The notes under the pieces were generated by a model. The model saw nothing but the letters and a program-made list of their open reading frames with translations, did no database searches and was not told the origin of the DNA. The position numbers and the translations under genes are program-made. From Planctomycetota bacterium (GTDB taxonomy: Bacteria > Planctomycetota > Phycisphaerae > Phycisphaerales > SM1A02), in contig JADFOJ010000004.1 in assembly GCA_022562915.1 (NCBI GenBank), forward strand, positions 1 through 64,000: a stretch of 64,000 nt of DNA. The letters run 5' to 3'. Each line of letters opens with the position of its first letter. The first letter of the stretch is position 1. Shown piece after piece: positions 6,238 through 16,771 of this stretch.

Positions 6238-7463
6238 GACCGTCGCATCGGCTGGAGCTCCATGTACGTCAGTGACCGCCACAGCCACTCCGCGGGGCCA
6301 AAGCGGAAGTGCCGCAACCAGATCGGCGAGACCACCAGTTGCAGGACCCAGATCACGACGACGACGAGTCCCTGTTGCCAGCGCTCAAACATGCCGAATT
6401 GTCCGAGGCCGTGGCCGTAGAAGATAAACGTGCACAGCACCGTCTGCATGAGGTAGTTGGTCAGCGCCATCCGGCCGACCGCGGCGAACGGCCGTGTGAA
6501 CGGGCGCAGCGAGTCGCTCTTGCAGACGAGCATGACGACACCGACCCACCCCAGCGCCACCAGCATGCTTCCCCAGTAGTTGAACTGCGGCCCGAAGAAG
6601 AACGAGTACTTCAGGGACCAGCCCGCCTCGACGTTGCGGTGGACGCCGTACATGATGGTCGGCAGGCCGATCAGTGCCGCGACCGCGACCAGCCCCCAAT
6701 AAAAACGCCTCGATCGGGCGGCAGTGAAGACGCCGAGCTTGCCGAGCGCCATCCCGATGAGCATCATGCCGCCGACCCGCCAGGCAATGCCGATGGCAAA
6801 AATGAAGGTCTCCAGGAACAGGGCGGCCTTGATGCGAGGCCTCATCTGGTCGAGCCAGCTGCCGCGGTACGCGGCAATCTCCTTCTCGAATACCTCCGGC
6901 GGAGGTGCCCAGTCGGCGGCGACGGCCTCGACGGGCACCCAGCCGTTGGCCAGCGAGATCCCGAAGAACACTCCCAGCAGCCACGCCACCGACGCCACTG
7001 CGACTCCGAGGCCGATCAGCAGCCACGGCGGCGCCTTGCGGAACAGGTACAGCACGAAGCCGCACATCGCGTAGCTGTACAGAATATCGCCGTACCACAG
7101 CAGGTGCGCGTGCAGCACGCCGAACAGCAGCAGCCACCCCATCCGCCGGTAGTACGCGCCGGCGGATCCCTGCCCGGCCGCCTCGCGGCGCGACGTCATG
7201 ATCACGAGCCCGGCCCCGAACAGCATCGAGAAGATCGTGATGAACTTCATGTCCGCCAGCAGGTGGCCGAAGTACCAGACCCACCAGTTGACGCCTTCGA
7301 GATCGCCGTACGCCGTCGGGTTCATGTACGCGGCCATGATCATCGCGAAGCCCTGGATGTTCATGATCAGGATGCCCAGCACGGCGACGCCGCGAAGTAC
7401 ATCCAGGCTCAGGATCCGTTGGGACCCCGTGATCGGCCCTACCGGCTGCAATCCAGGATCCAC
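6234..7463 (-). CDS. DUF418 (YeiB-like) membrane protein, second copy
   Basis: This product of about 409 residues is a paralogue of the next gene downstream. It shares RILSLDVLRGVAVLGILIMNIQGFAM at the N terminus, many hydrophobic helices, and FRFGPAEWLWRSLTYMELQPMRR at the C terminus. The start is uncertain: GTG at 7463 gives a short overlap with the HAD gene and places the conserved motif about 15 residues in. An upstream start at 7517 would add a non-conserved leader within the HAD frame. The tandem arrangement suggests local duplication. Confidence 0.85.
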   Translation of the reverse strand: MDPGLQPVGPITGSQRILSLDVLRGVAVLGILIMNIQGFAMIMAAYMNPTAYGDLEGVNWWVWYFGHLLADMKFITIFSMLFGAGLVIMTSRREAAGQGSAGAYYRRMGWLLLFGVLHAHLLWYGDILYSYAMCGFVLYLFRKAPPWLLIGLGVAVASVAWLLGVFFGISLANGWVPVEAVAADWAPPPEVFEKEIAAYRGSWLDQMRPRIKAALFLETFIFAIGIAWRVGGMMLIGMALGKLGVFTAARSRRFYWGLVAVAALIGLPTIMYGVHRNVEAGWSLKYSFFFGPQFNYWGSMLVALGWVGVVMLVCKSDSLRPFTRPFAAVGRMALTNYLMQTVLCTFIFYGHGLGQFGMFERWQQGLVVVVIWVLQLVVSPIWLRHFRFGPAEWLWRSLTYMELQPMRRS

Positions 7464-8131
7464 GAGATGATCTCCTTCGTCTGCGAAAGGTCGTCGGCCA
7501 GCAGGTCCGGTTCGCACGCGACGAGTTCGTCACGAGAGCTCGGCCCGGTGGCGACGGCAAGCGACCGGCACCCGTGGGCCCGGGCGCAGTCCACGTCGTG
7601 CGGCGTGTCCCCGATGATGACGACCTCTTCGGGAGCGATGCGAGCCCCGGTGGCGGCCGCGTGCCGGTCCATCGCCACGCCCGGAAGGTCGCGTCGCGAC
7701 CGGCCGTCGCAACCCCACGCGGCAACCTCGAAGATCTCCGGATCGAGCCCGGCCGCCTCGATCTTGAGTCGGCCGGTCTCCGGGTAATTCCCGGTGAGCA
7801 ATCCTCGCGTCAATCCTTCAACGGCCCCCAGTGCCTCCAGCAGCGCCGTGACGCCCGGCAGCACCCGCACGGTGTTCGCGCCCGCCAGCCGCCGGGCCAG
7901 GTGCCGCGTATAGACCTCGCGGAACCGGTCGTGGTGCTCGTGGGGGTTGTCGATCCCGTTGGCCAGTGCCACGTCGTGCCAGATCTGCGGGTCGATGCGC
8001 CCGGCGATCTCCACCCCGTCGAAGGTGAACGCGTCGCCGTACAACTCGCGGGTGGCATCGTGCATGCACTGCGCCCCGGCGTGCTGCGACAGTAACAGTG
8101 TGCCGTCGATGTCGAACAGAACGAGCATCAT
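7439..8131 (-). CDS. HAD-family phosphatase, phosphoglycolate phosphatase-like
   Basis: The 230-residue protein has the four HAD motifs: I is [13 protein letters not shown] (nucleophile Asp in DIDGT), II is the LLTGNY segment, III is the basic residue before it in the cap-core junction, and IV is VVIIGDTPHDVDCA. A helical cap lies between residues 15 and 85, as in Gph-type enzymes that hydrolyse small phosphate esters. The start ATG overlaps the stop of the SnoaL-like gene by four bases (ATGA). Substrate is not predictable. Confidence 0.88.
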   Translation of the reverse strand: MMLVLFDIDGTLLLSQHAGAQCMHDATRELYGDAFTFDGVEIAGRIDPQIWHDVALANGIDNPHEHHDRFREVYTRHLARRLAGANTVRVLPGVTALLEALGAVEGLTRGLLTGNYPETGRLKIEAAGLDPEIFEVAAWGCDGRSRRDLPGVAMDRHAAATGARIAPEEVVIIGDTPHDVDCARAHGCRSLAVATGPSSRDELVACEPDLLADDLSQTKEIISWILDCSR

Positions 8132-8607
8132 TCGAGCCCCCGGATCATCCCGACGACCTCCAGTGCGATCTCGTTGGGGATCGGGATCGAGAGGTTGTAC
8201 TGGGCGATCCGCCACGCGCCGTCCAGGTGAACCAGCACGCCGGTTCCCCGGCACTCGCCGTACTTGGCGTTGACGGCGACCTCGTCGAACCACGCAGTAT
8301 GGCTGCCGGCCCCGATGAAGACGTGGCGGCCGCGCGGATGATACGTCCAGGACAGCCCCTGCTCGAACCGCGTCATGGCATACGCGCGGAACTCCGCCAG
8401 CGTCCACCGTTCCGAGGCGTCGGTGCCCAGGAACACGGCGTCCGGCGCGAAGTGCGAGAAATACCGTTGCCCGTCGCCCTGTGACGCGGCGTCGTGGAAG
8501 TCGTCGAGCACCGCGGCGATCGCGGCGTGATGGTTGTCTGGTGCACTCGCGGGCTGGGTCCACGCAATCGTTACGGCGGCCAGTGCGACGAACAGGAGAG
8601 TCTTCAT
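8128..8607 (-). CDS. Secreted SnoaL-like (NTF2-fold, DUF4440-type) protein
   Basis: The product has 159 residues with a clear signal peptide ([22 protein letters not shown]). A single NTF2-like domain follows: helix [42 protein letters not shown], then strands ending in [21 protein letters not shown]. Such proteins can be small enzymes or ligand-binding proteins; the pocket residues do not identify the ligand. It is translationally coupled to the HAD gene. A purine-rich GAGGAGCTGAC lies before the ATG. Confidence 0.85.
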   Translation of the reverse strand: MKTLLFVALAAVTIAWTQPASAPDNHHAAIAAVLDDFHDAASQGDGQRYFSHFAPDAVFLGTDASERWTLAEFRAYAMTRFEQGLSWTYHPRGRHVFIGAGSHTAWFDEVAVNAKYGECRGTGVLVHLDGAWRIAQYNLSIPIPNEIALEVVGMIRGLE

Positions 8608-8643
8608 GTCAGCTCCTCGGATCGGGGACGGGATGAGTCCGGG

Positions 8644-9846
8644 CTACGCCGTCACGGACGCCGCGGCGCAGACCTTCTTCGCCGCGTCGGCGAGGTCCGT
8701 GGCGACGACCATGGTGGGGATCTCGGCGCGGGCCTCGTCGAGCACGCGGCGTGCCTCGGCGACGTTGGTCCCCTCCAGCCGTACGACCAGCGGTACGGTG
8801 AAGCCGACCTCCTTGGCCGCGGCGACGATGGCCCGGGCGATCTTGTCGCACTGCATGATGCCGCCGAAGATGTTGACGAGGATGGCCTGGACGTCGTCGC
8901 CGAGAATGATCCGGAACGCTTCGGCCACGGCTTCGTCGGTCGCGCTGCCGCCGACATCGAGGAAGTTCGCCGGCTCGCCGCCGTGCAGCTTGATGATGTC
9001 CATGGTGCTCATGGCCAGCCCCGCCCCGTTGACCAGGCACCCGATGTTGCCGTCCAGCGCGATGTAGCTGAGCCCGAAGTTCTTCGCCCGCAGCTCCGCG
9101 GCGTTTTCCTCCGAGGGGTCGAACATCTCGCCGATCCGGGCGTGCCGGAACAGCGCGTTGTCGTCGAAGCTGAACTTGGCGTCGATCGCCAGCACCCGCC
9201 CGTCCGGCGCGCCGTCGCCCGGCGGCGTGACGATGAGCGGGTTGATCTCGGCGAGGCTCGCATCGGTCTCGAGAAAGAGCGTCGCGAGCTTGAGCATGAT
9301 CTTCACCGCCTGGCCCACCTGTTTGCCGGTGAATCCCAGCGCGAAGGCCAGCGACCGCGCCTGGTGCGGCTGCAGCCCCAGCAGCGGGTGCATCGGCACC
9401 TTCTTTATCGCGTCGGGCGACCGCTCGGCCACGGCTTCGATCTCGACGCCGCCCTCGGCCGACGCGATCATGGTGTTGGTATTCCGGGACCGGTCGACGG
9501 TGATCGCCAGGTAATACTCCGCCGCGATGTCAACCGCCGCGGCCACCAGGAGTCGCTTCACGTCGAGCCCTTCGGGCGGTGTCTGCGGCGAGACCATGCG
9601 GTTGGAGAGCATGAACTTGGCGGCATCGCGCGCCTCGCCCGTGGAGCTCACCAGGGTGACGAACCCCGCCTTGCCGCGCCCGCCCGCATGCACCTGGGCC
9701 TTGATGACGACACGGGCGCTGCCGGCCTCGAAGAGTTCCGCCGCCCTGGCGACGGCGTCGTCCACGCTCCGGACCATCGCGCCGGCCGGAACGGGAATCC
9801 CCGCCCCGGCGAGCAGCTCCCGCCCCTGGTATTCGTGAATCTTCAT
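8644..9846 (-). CDS. sucC: Succinate-CoA ligase (ADP-forming), beta subunit
   Basis: The 400-residue protein matches SucC along its whole length. It has the N-terminal [20 protein letters not shown], the ATP-grasp segment [18 protein letters not shown], the metal-binding AEINPLIV, and the C-terminal [19 protein letters not shown] and [19 protein letters not shown]. The subunit binds ADP and succinate in the TCA cycle. The alpha subunit gene (sucD), usually next to sucC, is not on either side here, so it must be encoded elsewhere. The gene stands 28 bases after the PH-domain gene stop. Confidence 0.97.
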   Translation of the reverse strand: MKIHEYQGRELLAGAGIPVPAGAMVRSVDDAVARAAELFEAGSARVVIKAQVHAGGRGKAGFVTLVSSTGEARDAAKFMLSNRMVSPQTPPEGLDVKRLLVAAAVDIAAEYYLAITVDRSRNTNTMIASAEGGVEIEAVAERSPDAIKKVPMHPLLGLQPHQARSLAFALGFTGKQVGQAVKIMLKLATLFLETDASLAEINPLIVTPPGDGAPDGRVLAIDAKFSFDDNALFRHARIGEMFDPSEENAAELRAKNFGLSYIALDGNIGCLVNGAGLAMSTMDIIKLHGGEPANFLDVGGSATDEAVAEAFRIILGDDVQAILVNIFGGIMQCDKIARAIVAAAKEVGFTVPLVVRLEGTNVAEARRVLDEARAEIPTMVVATDLADAAKKVCAAASVTA

Positions 9847-9874
9847 GAGGGACCGATCATACTGCCGGCGACGA

Positions 9875-10543
9875 TCACATGTCCCGGTACTCGTCGATCA
9901 GCGCCTTGACCTTGTACGGTTCTGGAATGTCCAGGATCTCGATCTCGATCCCGTCCTGGCCGGAACTGGAGATGCCCAGGTAACCGACGTTGAAGACCCG
10001 CTGGATGATGGTCTGTCTGATCTCGACGTTGCGGACGTGGTCGTGCAGGACCTCGGAGGTGTGGCGCCGGATGATCCCGTCGCGGCGGATCGTCCGCTTG
10101 TTGGAGATCCGCAGCTTGACCCACAGGTGCGCCGACACGAACCAGACAACCCACCACACCGCCGCGGCGAGCATCATGACGACTCCCAGCCCGGCAAGCT
10201 GCGGAGGGACGGCTTCGGGCATCATCGCCAGTATGACCAGGACACCGCCACCGACCAGCAGCGACAACAGCAGCAGGCCCCGGAAGGGATGCGCCCGGAA
10301 CATGGCGGGACGGATCACACAGATGTCCTGCTCCGGCCCGTGGTCCGGCGGCAGGCCTTTGCCGGCGGGGCGGTTGGCGTCGCCTGGCTGAGGGGCGTCC
10401 GCGTCGGCTGCCGCGTCTTGGGCAGGCCCGGGCTCGGGGACGCGGTTGACGTCGCCGCAGTCAGGGCACTTCACCTTGCCGCCGGCTTCGGCGGTCTCCA
10501 CGAAGAACTCTCGTTCGCAATTATCGCAGGCAATCGTGATCAT
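9875..10543 (-). CDS. Zinc-ribbon plus PH-domain (YdbT/DUF304-like) membrane protein
   Basis: The 222-residue product starts with a CDNCEREFFVETAEAGGKVKCPDCG zinc ribbon. A Pro/Ala-rich linker and two membrane helices (LLLLSLLVGGGVLVILAMM and LGVVMMLAAAVWWVVWFV) follow. A bacterial PH domain (VKLRISNKRTIRRDGIIRRHTSEVLHDHVRNVEIRQTIIQRVFNVG) ends the protein. GGAGGT seven bases before the ATG at 10543 fixes the start and excludes an upstream ATG. Proteins of this kind are of unknown function; a membrane-associated regulatory or stress role is possible. Confidence 0.85.
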   Translation of the reverse strand: MITIACDNCEREFFVETAEAGGKVKCPDCGDVNRVPEPGPAQDAAADADAPQPGDANRPAGKGLPPDHGPEQDICVIRPAMFRAHPFRGLLLLSLLVGGGVLVILAMMPEAVPPQLAGLGVVMMLAAAVWWVVWFVSAHLWVKLRISNKRTIRRDGIIRRHTSEVLHDHVRNVEIRQTIIQRVFNVGYLGISSSGQDGIEIEILDIPEPYKVKALIDEYRDM

Positions 10544-10804
10544 GGTACGGACCTCCCTGTGCGTCAGCCCTCGAATACAGCACTGTAGCGGCCCCGGCGC
10601 TCGCATGGCCGATGCCGGCATGTCCGGGTATCACGGACCTGGGACGCGCCGCACCATGAACAACCTCGACGCGTTTCAACTGCGTACTGTTCCGGAACGG
10701 GTCGGGACCGTACCCGACGGCCTGAAGCCGGGGCGACTTTTCCCTGCAACCAGACCGCAGCAAGCCCCAAGAACCCGGTGGGTCGTTGTCCCAAGGAGCC
10801 GTCC

Positions 10805-12127
10805 GTGAAAATCGTGCTGATTATCCTGGGGCTGTTCGTCACCCTCGCCGTTATCGGCGGTGTCATGATCATCAGCTACGGGCCTGCGGAGTTGCTCAAG
10901 TCACTCACTCCCCAACCGGCGCGCACCGAGGTCCGCTCCGCGACGGTGACGACTGAGCGGCTCATCGAGACGGTCTCGGCCCCGGGCGAGATCGAGCCGC
11001 TGACCAAGGTCGAGATCTCGGCCGAGGTGGCGTCGCGCATCGAGCAGTTGCCCTTCCGGGCGGGCGACGAGATCCACCGCGACGACGTGATCGTAAGACT
11101 CGACGACCGCACGCTTTCGGCATCCCTCAAGTCGGCGAAAGCCCAGCGGGAGGCGGAGCGGTTCCGGCTGCAGAGCGAGCAGGCCCGGCGCGTCGGGATC
11201 ATGCAGCACCTGGAGTTCGCCCGCAGGAACCTCCAGAGGCAGGCCACGCTCTACGACTCCGGCGACGTCAGCCGCAGCAACCTCGATGACGCGCAGGACC
11301 GGGTTGCCGATCTCGAAGCACAGGTCGAGTCAATCACCCACTCGCTGTCGGTGATCGAGAGCTCCCTCGCCGTCGCGGACGCCAATATCGACAGCGCCGA
11401 AGACGCGCTCACCAAGACCGTCATCCGGAGCCCGATCGACGGCATCGTCACGCAGCTCAACGCGGAGGTCGGCGAGGTCGTGCTGATGGGGACGATGAAC
11501 AACCCCGGTACGGTGATCATGACGATCGCCGACCTGACCCGGATGATCCTCAACGCCCGCGTCGCCGAAACGGACGTGGCGAAGATCGCCGCGGCGCAGA
11601 ACGCCAGGATCCACATCAACGCCTATCGCGACCGGGTGTACAACGGCGTGGTGCGAACGATCGCGCTGCAGCGCACGACGGAGCTCGCCGGCACCGGATA
11701 CTTCGAGACGGAGATCGAGCTGGACCTCCAGGGCCAGCGCATCTACTCCGGGCTGGTGGCCAACGTGGACATCGAGATCGCCCGGCACGAAGGGCTCGTG
11801 GTGGAGAGCCAGGCGATCGTCGAACGGCTCGTCGAAGACCTGCCTCCGGAGATCCGCAGGAGCCCGCTGGTGGATCGCCGCAAGCGCGTCACCAACGTGC
11901 TGTACCGGATCGTCGACGGCAAGGCGATGTGCACGCCGGTGAAGCCCGGCCCGAGCGATCTCACCCACACGCTGGTGCTGCAGGGTATCGACGAGGGCGA
12001 CGAGATCATCGTCGGTCCCTACAAGGTGCTCGAGAGCCTCAAGCACGAGCAGCTCGTCAAGCACGAGGACGACACGCCCGCCGGGGACGAGCCCGATGAC
12101 GAGCCCGATCGAGTCACGTCCCGATGA
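10805..12127 (+). CDS. MacA/HlyD-like periplasmic adaptor of an efflux system
   Basis: The product is 440 residues: an N-terminal membrane anchor ([20 protein letters not shown]), a biotinyl-lipoyl half motif ([34 protein letters not shown]), a long coiled-coil hairpin (about residues 100-190), the second lipoyl half ([20 protein letters not shown]) and beta-barrel domains. The start is GTG at 10805 with AAGGAG six bases upstream. It bridges the inner-membrane ABC permease and the outer-membrane TolC partner. Its stop overlaps the ATPase start by ATGA, so the operon is coupled. Confidence 0.93.
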   Translation: MKIVLIILGLFVTLAVIGGVMIISYGPAELLKSLTPQPARTEVRSATVTTERLIETVSAPGEIEPLTKVEISAEVASRIEQLPFRAGDEIHRDDVIVRLDDRTLSASLKSAKAQREAERFRLQSEQARRVGIMQHLEFARRNLQRQATLYDSGDVSRSNLDDAQDRVADLEAQVESITHSLSVIESSLAVADANIDSAEDALTKTVIRSPIDGIVTQLNAEVGEVVLMGTMNNPGTVIMTIADLTRMILNARVAETDVAKIAAAQNARIHINAYRDRVYNGVVRTIALQRTTELAGTGYFETEIELDLQGQRIYSGLVANVDIEIARHEGLVVESQAIVERLVEDLPPEIRRSPLVDRRKRVTNVLYRIVDGKAMCTPVKPGPSDLTHTLVLQGIDEGDEIIVGPYKVLESLKHEQLVKHEDDTPAGDEPDDEPDRVTSR

Positions 12128-12843
12128 TCATCCGGACGCGACAACTGCGGAAGGTCTACCGGGTCGGGGTGGAGCGCATCCACGCCCTGCGCGGCATCGA
12201 CCTCGAGATCGAAGCCAACGAGTTCGTCGCGATCATGGGCAGTTCCGGCTCCGGCAAGAGCACGCTCATGAACATCATCGGCTGCCTCGACCGGCCCACC
12301 GCCGGCACGTACGAGCTTGACGGCCGCGACACGAGCCGCATAAGCGTCAACGAACTGGCGCTCGCCCGCAACCAGCGCGTCGGTTTCGTCTTCCAGTCGT
12401 TCGAGCTATTGCCACGCATGAGCGCGCTGCACAACGTCGAACTTCCGCTGATCTACGCCAAGGGGCGCTGGCGGGACAGGCGCCGCAAGGCGAAGGCCGC
12501 CCTGGAGCGCGTGGGGCTCGGAGACAGGATGACCCACCGGCCCAGCCAGTTGTCCGGCGGCCAGAAGCAGCGCGTCGCCATTGCCCGGGCCATACTGAAC
12601 AACCCGGCCGTGCTGCTCGCCGACGAGCCGACGGGCAACCTCGATTCCGGCACTACCAGGGAGATCATGCAGTTGTTCGAGCAACTGCACGACGACGGCC
12701 AGACGATCCTCGTCGTGACCCACGAGCCGGACGTCGCGAGCCACTGCAACCGCATCATCGTGCTCGCCGACGGGCTGATCGCCTCCGACAGCGGGACTGC
12801 CAACGGCCACGGCGCGGCCCGGGCGGAGCAGGCCCGTGCTTAA
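12124..12843 (+). CDS. MacB/LolD-type ABC transporter ATPase
   Basis: The 239-residue ATPase has Walker [10 protein letters not shown], the Q-loop segment [12 protein letters not shown], the signature [15 protein letters not shown], Walker [15 protein letters not shown] and the switch VVTHEPD. It is of the MacB/LolD/FtsE class that powers extrusion through mechanotransmission rather than by an alternating-access channel. It overlaps the adaptor by four bases and the permease by eight. Confidence 0.95.
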   Translation: MIIRTRQLRKVYRVGVERIHALRGIDLEIEANEFVAIMGSSGSGKSTLMNIIGCLDRPTAGTYELDGRDTSRISVNELALARNQRVGFVFQSFELLPRMSALHNVELPLIYAKGRWRDRRRKAKAALERVGLGDRMTHRPSQLSGGQKQRVAIARAILNNPAVLLADEPTGNLDSGTTREIMQLFEQLHDDGQTILVVTHEPDVASHCNRIIVLADGLIASDSGTANGHGAARAEQARA

Positions 12844-14077
12844 CCCCCTGTTCTACCTCCAGGCGATCTACCTGGCGCTCAGCCAGATCTGGGCGAACAA
12901 GCTGCGCTCCATCCTGACCACGCTCGGCATCATCTTCGGCGTGTGGGCGGTCACCACGGTCGTGGCCGCGATCAGCGGCGTGACCACGATGGTGCTCGCC
13001 GAGTTCGAGTCGCTCGGCGGCAGCAAGATGTTCATCTTCCCCGACCGCCCGGACGACGCGCCGCGCAACAAGTACCCCTGGGAGATGATCCGCCTCAAGC
13101 CCGAAGAACTCGTCGCGCTGGCCACGCACTGCCCGTCCGTCATCGGGATCACGCCCCAGACGACCTTCGGGGCGTCGATTCAGCACGGCGAGCGGCAGCG
13201 CGACGGCGTGAGCGTCACGGGGATCTGGCCGGACTGGCACGATATCGAGCGCCGCACGACGCTCATAGGACGGCCCTTCGCCGGCATCGACGAGGACAAC
13301 GCCCGCCAGGTGTGCCTGGTCAACGAGGCTGCCATCAGCGAGCTGGGGCTGGACACCGATCCGACCGGCGAGCACATCCTCATCAACACGCGGCGGTTCC
13401 TGGTCATCGGCGTCGTCGAGAACAAGCAGGAGTCGATCTTCGACCGGGACACCACAGGCACCGAGGTCTTCATTCCCTTCGCGACCGCCGTCAAGCTCCA
13501 GAGCCCCGAGTTCTTCTTCATGATCACCATGAAGCTCAAGGGGCCCGAGGTCGTCGAGGAGGCCAAGGCAGAAGCGAAGTTCGTCCTGCGGCAGGCGAGA
13601 AAGCTCGGCCCCGACGACCCGAACACCTTCGAGATCTTCGCCGCCGACGAGTTCATCGAGGGCATCCAGAAAGTGGCCGGCATCATGACCGTCGGCGGCG
13701 CCTGCGTCGTCGCGGTGTCGCTGCTCGTCGGCGGGATCGGCATCATGAACATCATGCTGGTCTCGGTGTCGGAGCGCACCCGCGAGATCGGCCTGCGCAA
13801 GGCGGTCGGCGCGACCCCGGCGGCGGTCCTCATGCAGTTCCTGCTGGAGGCGGTGACGCTGTGCATCGCCGGCGGACTGATCGGCATCGCCGCCGGTGAA
13901 GCGACCTCGTTCGCCCTCTCCGTGATACCCGGTATCGGTCTCTCCCAGGCCGCGGTGCCGTGGTGGGCGATCGTCATGTCGTTCTCCTTCTGCGCCGTCA
14001 TCGGCGTGGTGTTCGGCATGTTCCCCGCCATCAAGGCCGCCCGACTCGATCCGATCGAAGCGCTCCGTCACGAGTAG
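12836..14077 (+). CDS. MacB/FtsX-type ABC transporter permease
   Basis: The 413-residue protein has the N-terminal helix preceded by the elbow ([31 protein letters not shown]), a periplasmic MacB_PCD domain (about residues 60-270) and three C-terminal helices with the FtsX signature ([39 protein letters not shown]). The ATPase is separate rather than fused, unlike E. coli MacB. It forms the inner-membrane part of the efflux complex with its operon neighbours. Likely cargo is a lipid, peptide or macrolide-like molecule and cannot be told from sequence. Confidence 0.94.
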   Translation: MLNPLFYLQAIYLALSQIWANKLRSILTTLGIIFGVWAVTTVVAAISGVTTMVLAEFESLGGSKMFIFPDRPDDAPRNKYPWEMIRLKPEELVALATHCPSVIGITPQTTFGASIQHGERQRDGVSVTGIWPDWHDIERRTTLIGRPFAGIDEDNARQVCLVNEAAISELGLDTDPTGEHILINTRRFLVIGVVENKQESIFDRDTTGTEVFIPFATAVKLQSPEFFFMITMKLKGPEVVEEAKAEAKFVLRQARKLGPDDPNTFEIFAADEFIEGIQKVAGIMTVGGACVVAVSLLVGGIGIMNIMLVSVSERTREIGLRKAVGATPAAVLMQFLLEAVTLCIAGGLIGIAAGEATSFALSVIPGIGLSQAAVPWWAIVMSFSFCAVIGVVFGMFPAIKAARLDPIEALRHE

Positions 14078-14082
14078 CTCCC

Positions 14083-15798
14083 ATGCGCCACTTGCGAATC
14101 GTCTCCTCGGCCGGCTCGTGCCGGATCGCCGTCATCCTTGGTCTGCTGGCGTGCGCCGGATGCTCCAGCCCGTTCGGTCATCCGGAGGACGACCTCATCG
14201 GCCCGTCGCTGAGGCGGCTGCACGAGATCGACACCGTCGACCTCGCGAGCCAGTCCGGCGCCGTTCCGCAGACCGTGGAGGAGGCCGCCGACGAAGCGAT
14301 CGAGGAACTCATCGAGCGATCCATGCCGAAGGAGTCCACCGAGCTCAGTCTCGCCGAGGTGCGGGCGGCGGCGCTGGCGAACAACCTCGATCTCGATGTC
14401 GAGCTGGTGAACCCCTCCATCTCGCAGACATCCGTCGATGAGGAGCAGGCAAAGTTCGAGGCGACCTTCCGCGGCTCGGCCAGCCTGGCCAAGAGCGACG
14501 ATCCGGTCGAGTTCGCCACGCAGTCATCGGGATCGGATACGGCCCGGTTCAACCTCGGCGTCGACATCCCGCTCCGTACGGGGGGCCGGATCAGCGTCGA
14601 CCTCCCCTTCGGCCGGTCCGATGTGGACAATCCTTTCAGCGTCATCAACCCGTCGTTCGATGCGGCCCTTCGTTTCTCGCTCACCCACGAGCTGTTGCGG
14701 GGAGCGGGCGTCGAGGCCAACACCTTCTCAATCAAGGTCGCGCGCTACCAGCGCAAGATCACCGACGCCCGGACCAAGCTCGAGGCGATCCGGATACTCG
14801 CCAACGCCGACAAGGGCTACTGGCTCGTCTACGCGGCCCGGCGGCAGCTCGACGTGCGTCTCCAGCAGTACGAACTCGCGGTGGAGCAGCTCGAGCAGGC
14901 ACGCCGCAAGTTCAACGCCGGGGACGCCCCGGAACTGGACGTGACCCGGGCCCAGTCCGGGGTCGCGGCAAGCCTCGAAGACATCATCGTCACCGAGACG
15001 ATCCTCAAGCGCCGCCAGCGCGACCTGAAACGGATCATGAACCGCCCCGACATGCCGATGTCCGATCCCACGGCGATCATCACGACCACCCTGCCCGAGC
15101 CGGTGTTCCTCGACCTGGACCCCGTCGCGCTGGGCGAGCACGCCGTCGCCAACCGGATGGAAATGCTGGAGCTGGAGCTGCAACTGGCAATCGACGCGGT
15201 CACGATCGACCTGGAGAAAAACTCCGCCCTGCCGCTGTTCACCGTCGACTACAGCTACGCGGTCCAGGGGCGGGACTCGACGTTCGGAGGCGCCCGCCGG
15301 CAGATCGAGAAACGGACTTTCTCGGGCTGGAGGGTGGGGCTCAACGCGGAGATTCCCATCGGCAACGAGGCCGCCAAGGCGCGGGTGCACAGGTCGATCC
15401 TGACGCGGCTGCAGCGGCTGTCGACGAAACGGCAGCGCCGCCAGGCGATCCTCCAGGAAGTGTACGACGCGGTGGACCTGCTCAACCAGGAATGGCAGAG
15501 GATCCTCGCCGCCCGCCAGGCGGTGATCCTGGCCGGGCGCACGTACGAGGGCGAGAAGCGCCAGTTCGAGGTGGGCGTTCGCACCAGCACCGACGTGCTC
15601 GATGCCGCGGCGCGGCTCGCCGACGCGCGTTCCAGCGAGGTGACGGCGCTGGCGGACTACCAGATCGCCCGCGTGGACATCGCCTTCGGAACCGGCACGC
15701 TGCTGGGCTACGGCAAGATCCTGTGGCAACCCATCGACCTGCCGGAGGGCGTCGAGAACCCCGCCGAGGCCCGCGGCGGCGCCAAAGAGGTCCGGTGA
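14083..15798 (+). CDS. TolC-family outer-membrane efflux lipoprotein
   Basis: The product is 571 residues with a lipoprotein signal (VILGLLACAGC, Cys near residue 27). The body has two OEP-type repeats with long helices (LEQARRKFNAGDAPELDVTRAQSGVAASLEDI and YEGEKRQFEVGVRTSTDVLDAAARLADARSSE) separated by strand regions (LRTGGRISVDLPFGR; RVGLNAEIPIGNEAAK). This is the standard architecture of TolC/OprM-type channels. The start ATG lies five bases after the permease stop, completing a four-gene adaptor-ATPase-permease-channel operon. Confidence 0.93.
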   Translation: MRHLRIVSSAGSCRIAVILGLLACAGCSSPFGHPEDDLIGPSLRRLHEIDTVDLASQSGAVPQTVEEAADEAIEELIERSMPKESTELSLAEVRAAALANNLDLDVELVNPSISQTSVDEEQAKFEATFRGSASLAKSDDPVEFATQSSGSDTARFNLGVDIPLRTGGRISVDLPFGRSDVDNPFSVINPSFDAALRFSLTHELLRGAGVEANTFSIKVARYQRKITDARTKLEAIRILANADKGYWLVYAARRQLDVRLQQYELAVEQLEQARRKFNAGDAPELDVTRAQSGVAASLEDIIVTETILKRRQRDLKRIMNRPDMPMSDPTAIITTTLPEPVFLDLDPVALGEHAVANRMEMLELELQLAIDAVTIDLEKNSALPLFTVDYSYAVQGRDSTFGGARRQIEKRTFSGWRVGLNAEIPIGNEAAKARVHRSILTRLQRLSTKRQRRQAILQEVYDAVDLLNQEWQRILAARQAVILAGRTYEGEKRQFEVGVRTSTDVLDAAARLADARSSEVTALADYQIARVDIAFGTGTLLGYGKILWQPIDLPEGVENPAEARGGAKEVR

Positions 15799-15814
15799 CC
15801 GTACAACACGGTGT

Positions 15815-16771
15815 ATGAAACGCCGGGAACAGCCCCGTCGCCCGCCGGTGACCCTGTTGCTGGGGTCGGCGCTCATCATCGCCTGCGAGGTTCTGCTAGG
15901 CGTCGACGTCGCCCGCCGCGGCGCGGCCGCGCCGGAGGGCGTCGTCGACATGCTCGCCCGCTGGGTCGCGATCAACATGACCCCGCTGGCGTGGGTCGGG
16001 TACCTGCTGGTCGTGGAGGGCCTGCTGGCATGGCGTCGCGGCGCGGGCACGGTCTCGCCGGCCCGGCTGCGGCCGAGGCGATTCACTCTCTGCTTCGTGA
16101 GCAGTGTCGGCGTGTGGCTGGTGTTCGACTGGGTGAACTTCTCGTTCATCCACGCATGGAGCTACCACGGCCTGGAGGCGATCGGCCCCGCGCACGCGTG
16201 GATCGCCAGGATCGTCGCCTTCGGCGCGATCAGCCCGGCGATGTTCATGACGGCCGAACTGTACCGGCAACTCGGCCTGCGGCACCTCCGCGGGCCGCGA
16301 GTCGCCCTCGGGCCGCGCGCTCGCGGCGCGATGGTCGTTCTCGGCGTGCCGGCGCTGCTGTTTCCGTTCGTCGTGCAGAGACCGATCGGCTGCCTGACAC
16401 TGTGGGTGAGCCTGGTGCTGGTGCTCGAGCCCTTCAATTACCGTCTGGGCACGGCCGCCACGCCCTCGTTGATCCGGGACTGGCGCGACGGTCGCTGGGG
16501 CCGGACGATCTCGCTCATGGCGGCCGGGTTGACGTGCGGGTTCTTCTGGGAGTTCTGGAACTACTGGGCCGCGGCGAAGTGGACGTACGACCTGCCGTTT
16601 CTCGGTCGGTTCGAGGCGTACCGGCTCTTCGAGATGCCGCTGGCGGGCTTCGCGGGTTTTGCCCCGTTCGCACTGGAGTGCTGGGTCGTGTTCGAAACGA
16701 TCCTGCTGGTGGCCCGCCGGGTCGGGCTGCGCGGTGTCGAGCCGTTGCCCGATGTTGACGCGATTATCTAG
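15815..16771 (+). CDS. Polytopic membrane protein of unknown function
   Basis: The 318-residue product has about eight hydrophobic segments and many tryptophans (AWVGYLLVVEGLLAW; VWLVFDWVNFSFIHAWSYHG; FFWEFWNYWAAAKWTYDLPFLG). The polar-aromatic motifs between helices recall uncharacterised bacterial membrane proteins of the same length, but no family could be assigned. It starts 16 bases after the TolC gene and might be cotranscribed. Its end overlaps the convergent zinc-ribbon gene by four bases. Confidence 0.75.
   Translation: MKRREQPRRPPVTLLLGSALIIACEVLLGVDVARRGAAAPEGVVDMLARWVAINMTPLAWVGYLLVVEGLLAWRRGAGTVSPARLRPRRFTLCFVSSVGVWLVFDWVNFSFIHAWSYHGLEAIGPAHAWIARIVAFGAISPAMFMTAELYRQLGLRHLRGPRVALGPRARGAMVVLGVPALLFPFVVQRPIGCLTLWVSLVLVLEPFNYRLGTAATPSLIRDWRDGRWGRTISLMAAGLTCGFFWEFWNYWAAAKWTYDLPFLGRFEAYRLFEMPLAGFAGFAPFALECWVVFETILLVARRVGLRGVEPLPDVDAII

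Noticed and set aside
6309-7787. 492-codon plus-strand ORF
   Set aside because: It lies opposite the DUF418 and HAD genes, which have clear family motifs and coupled starts. The antisense translation is His/Arg/Gln-rich without domains.
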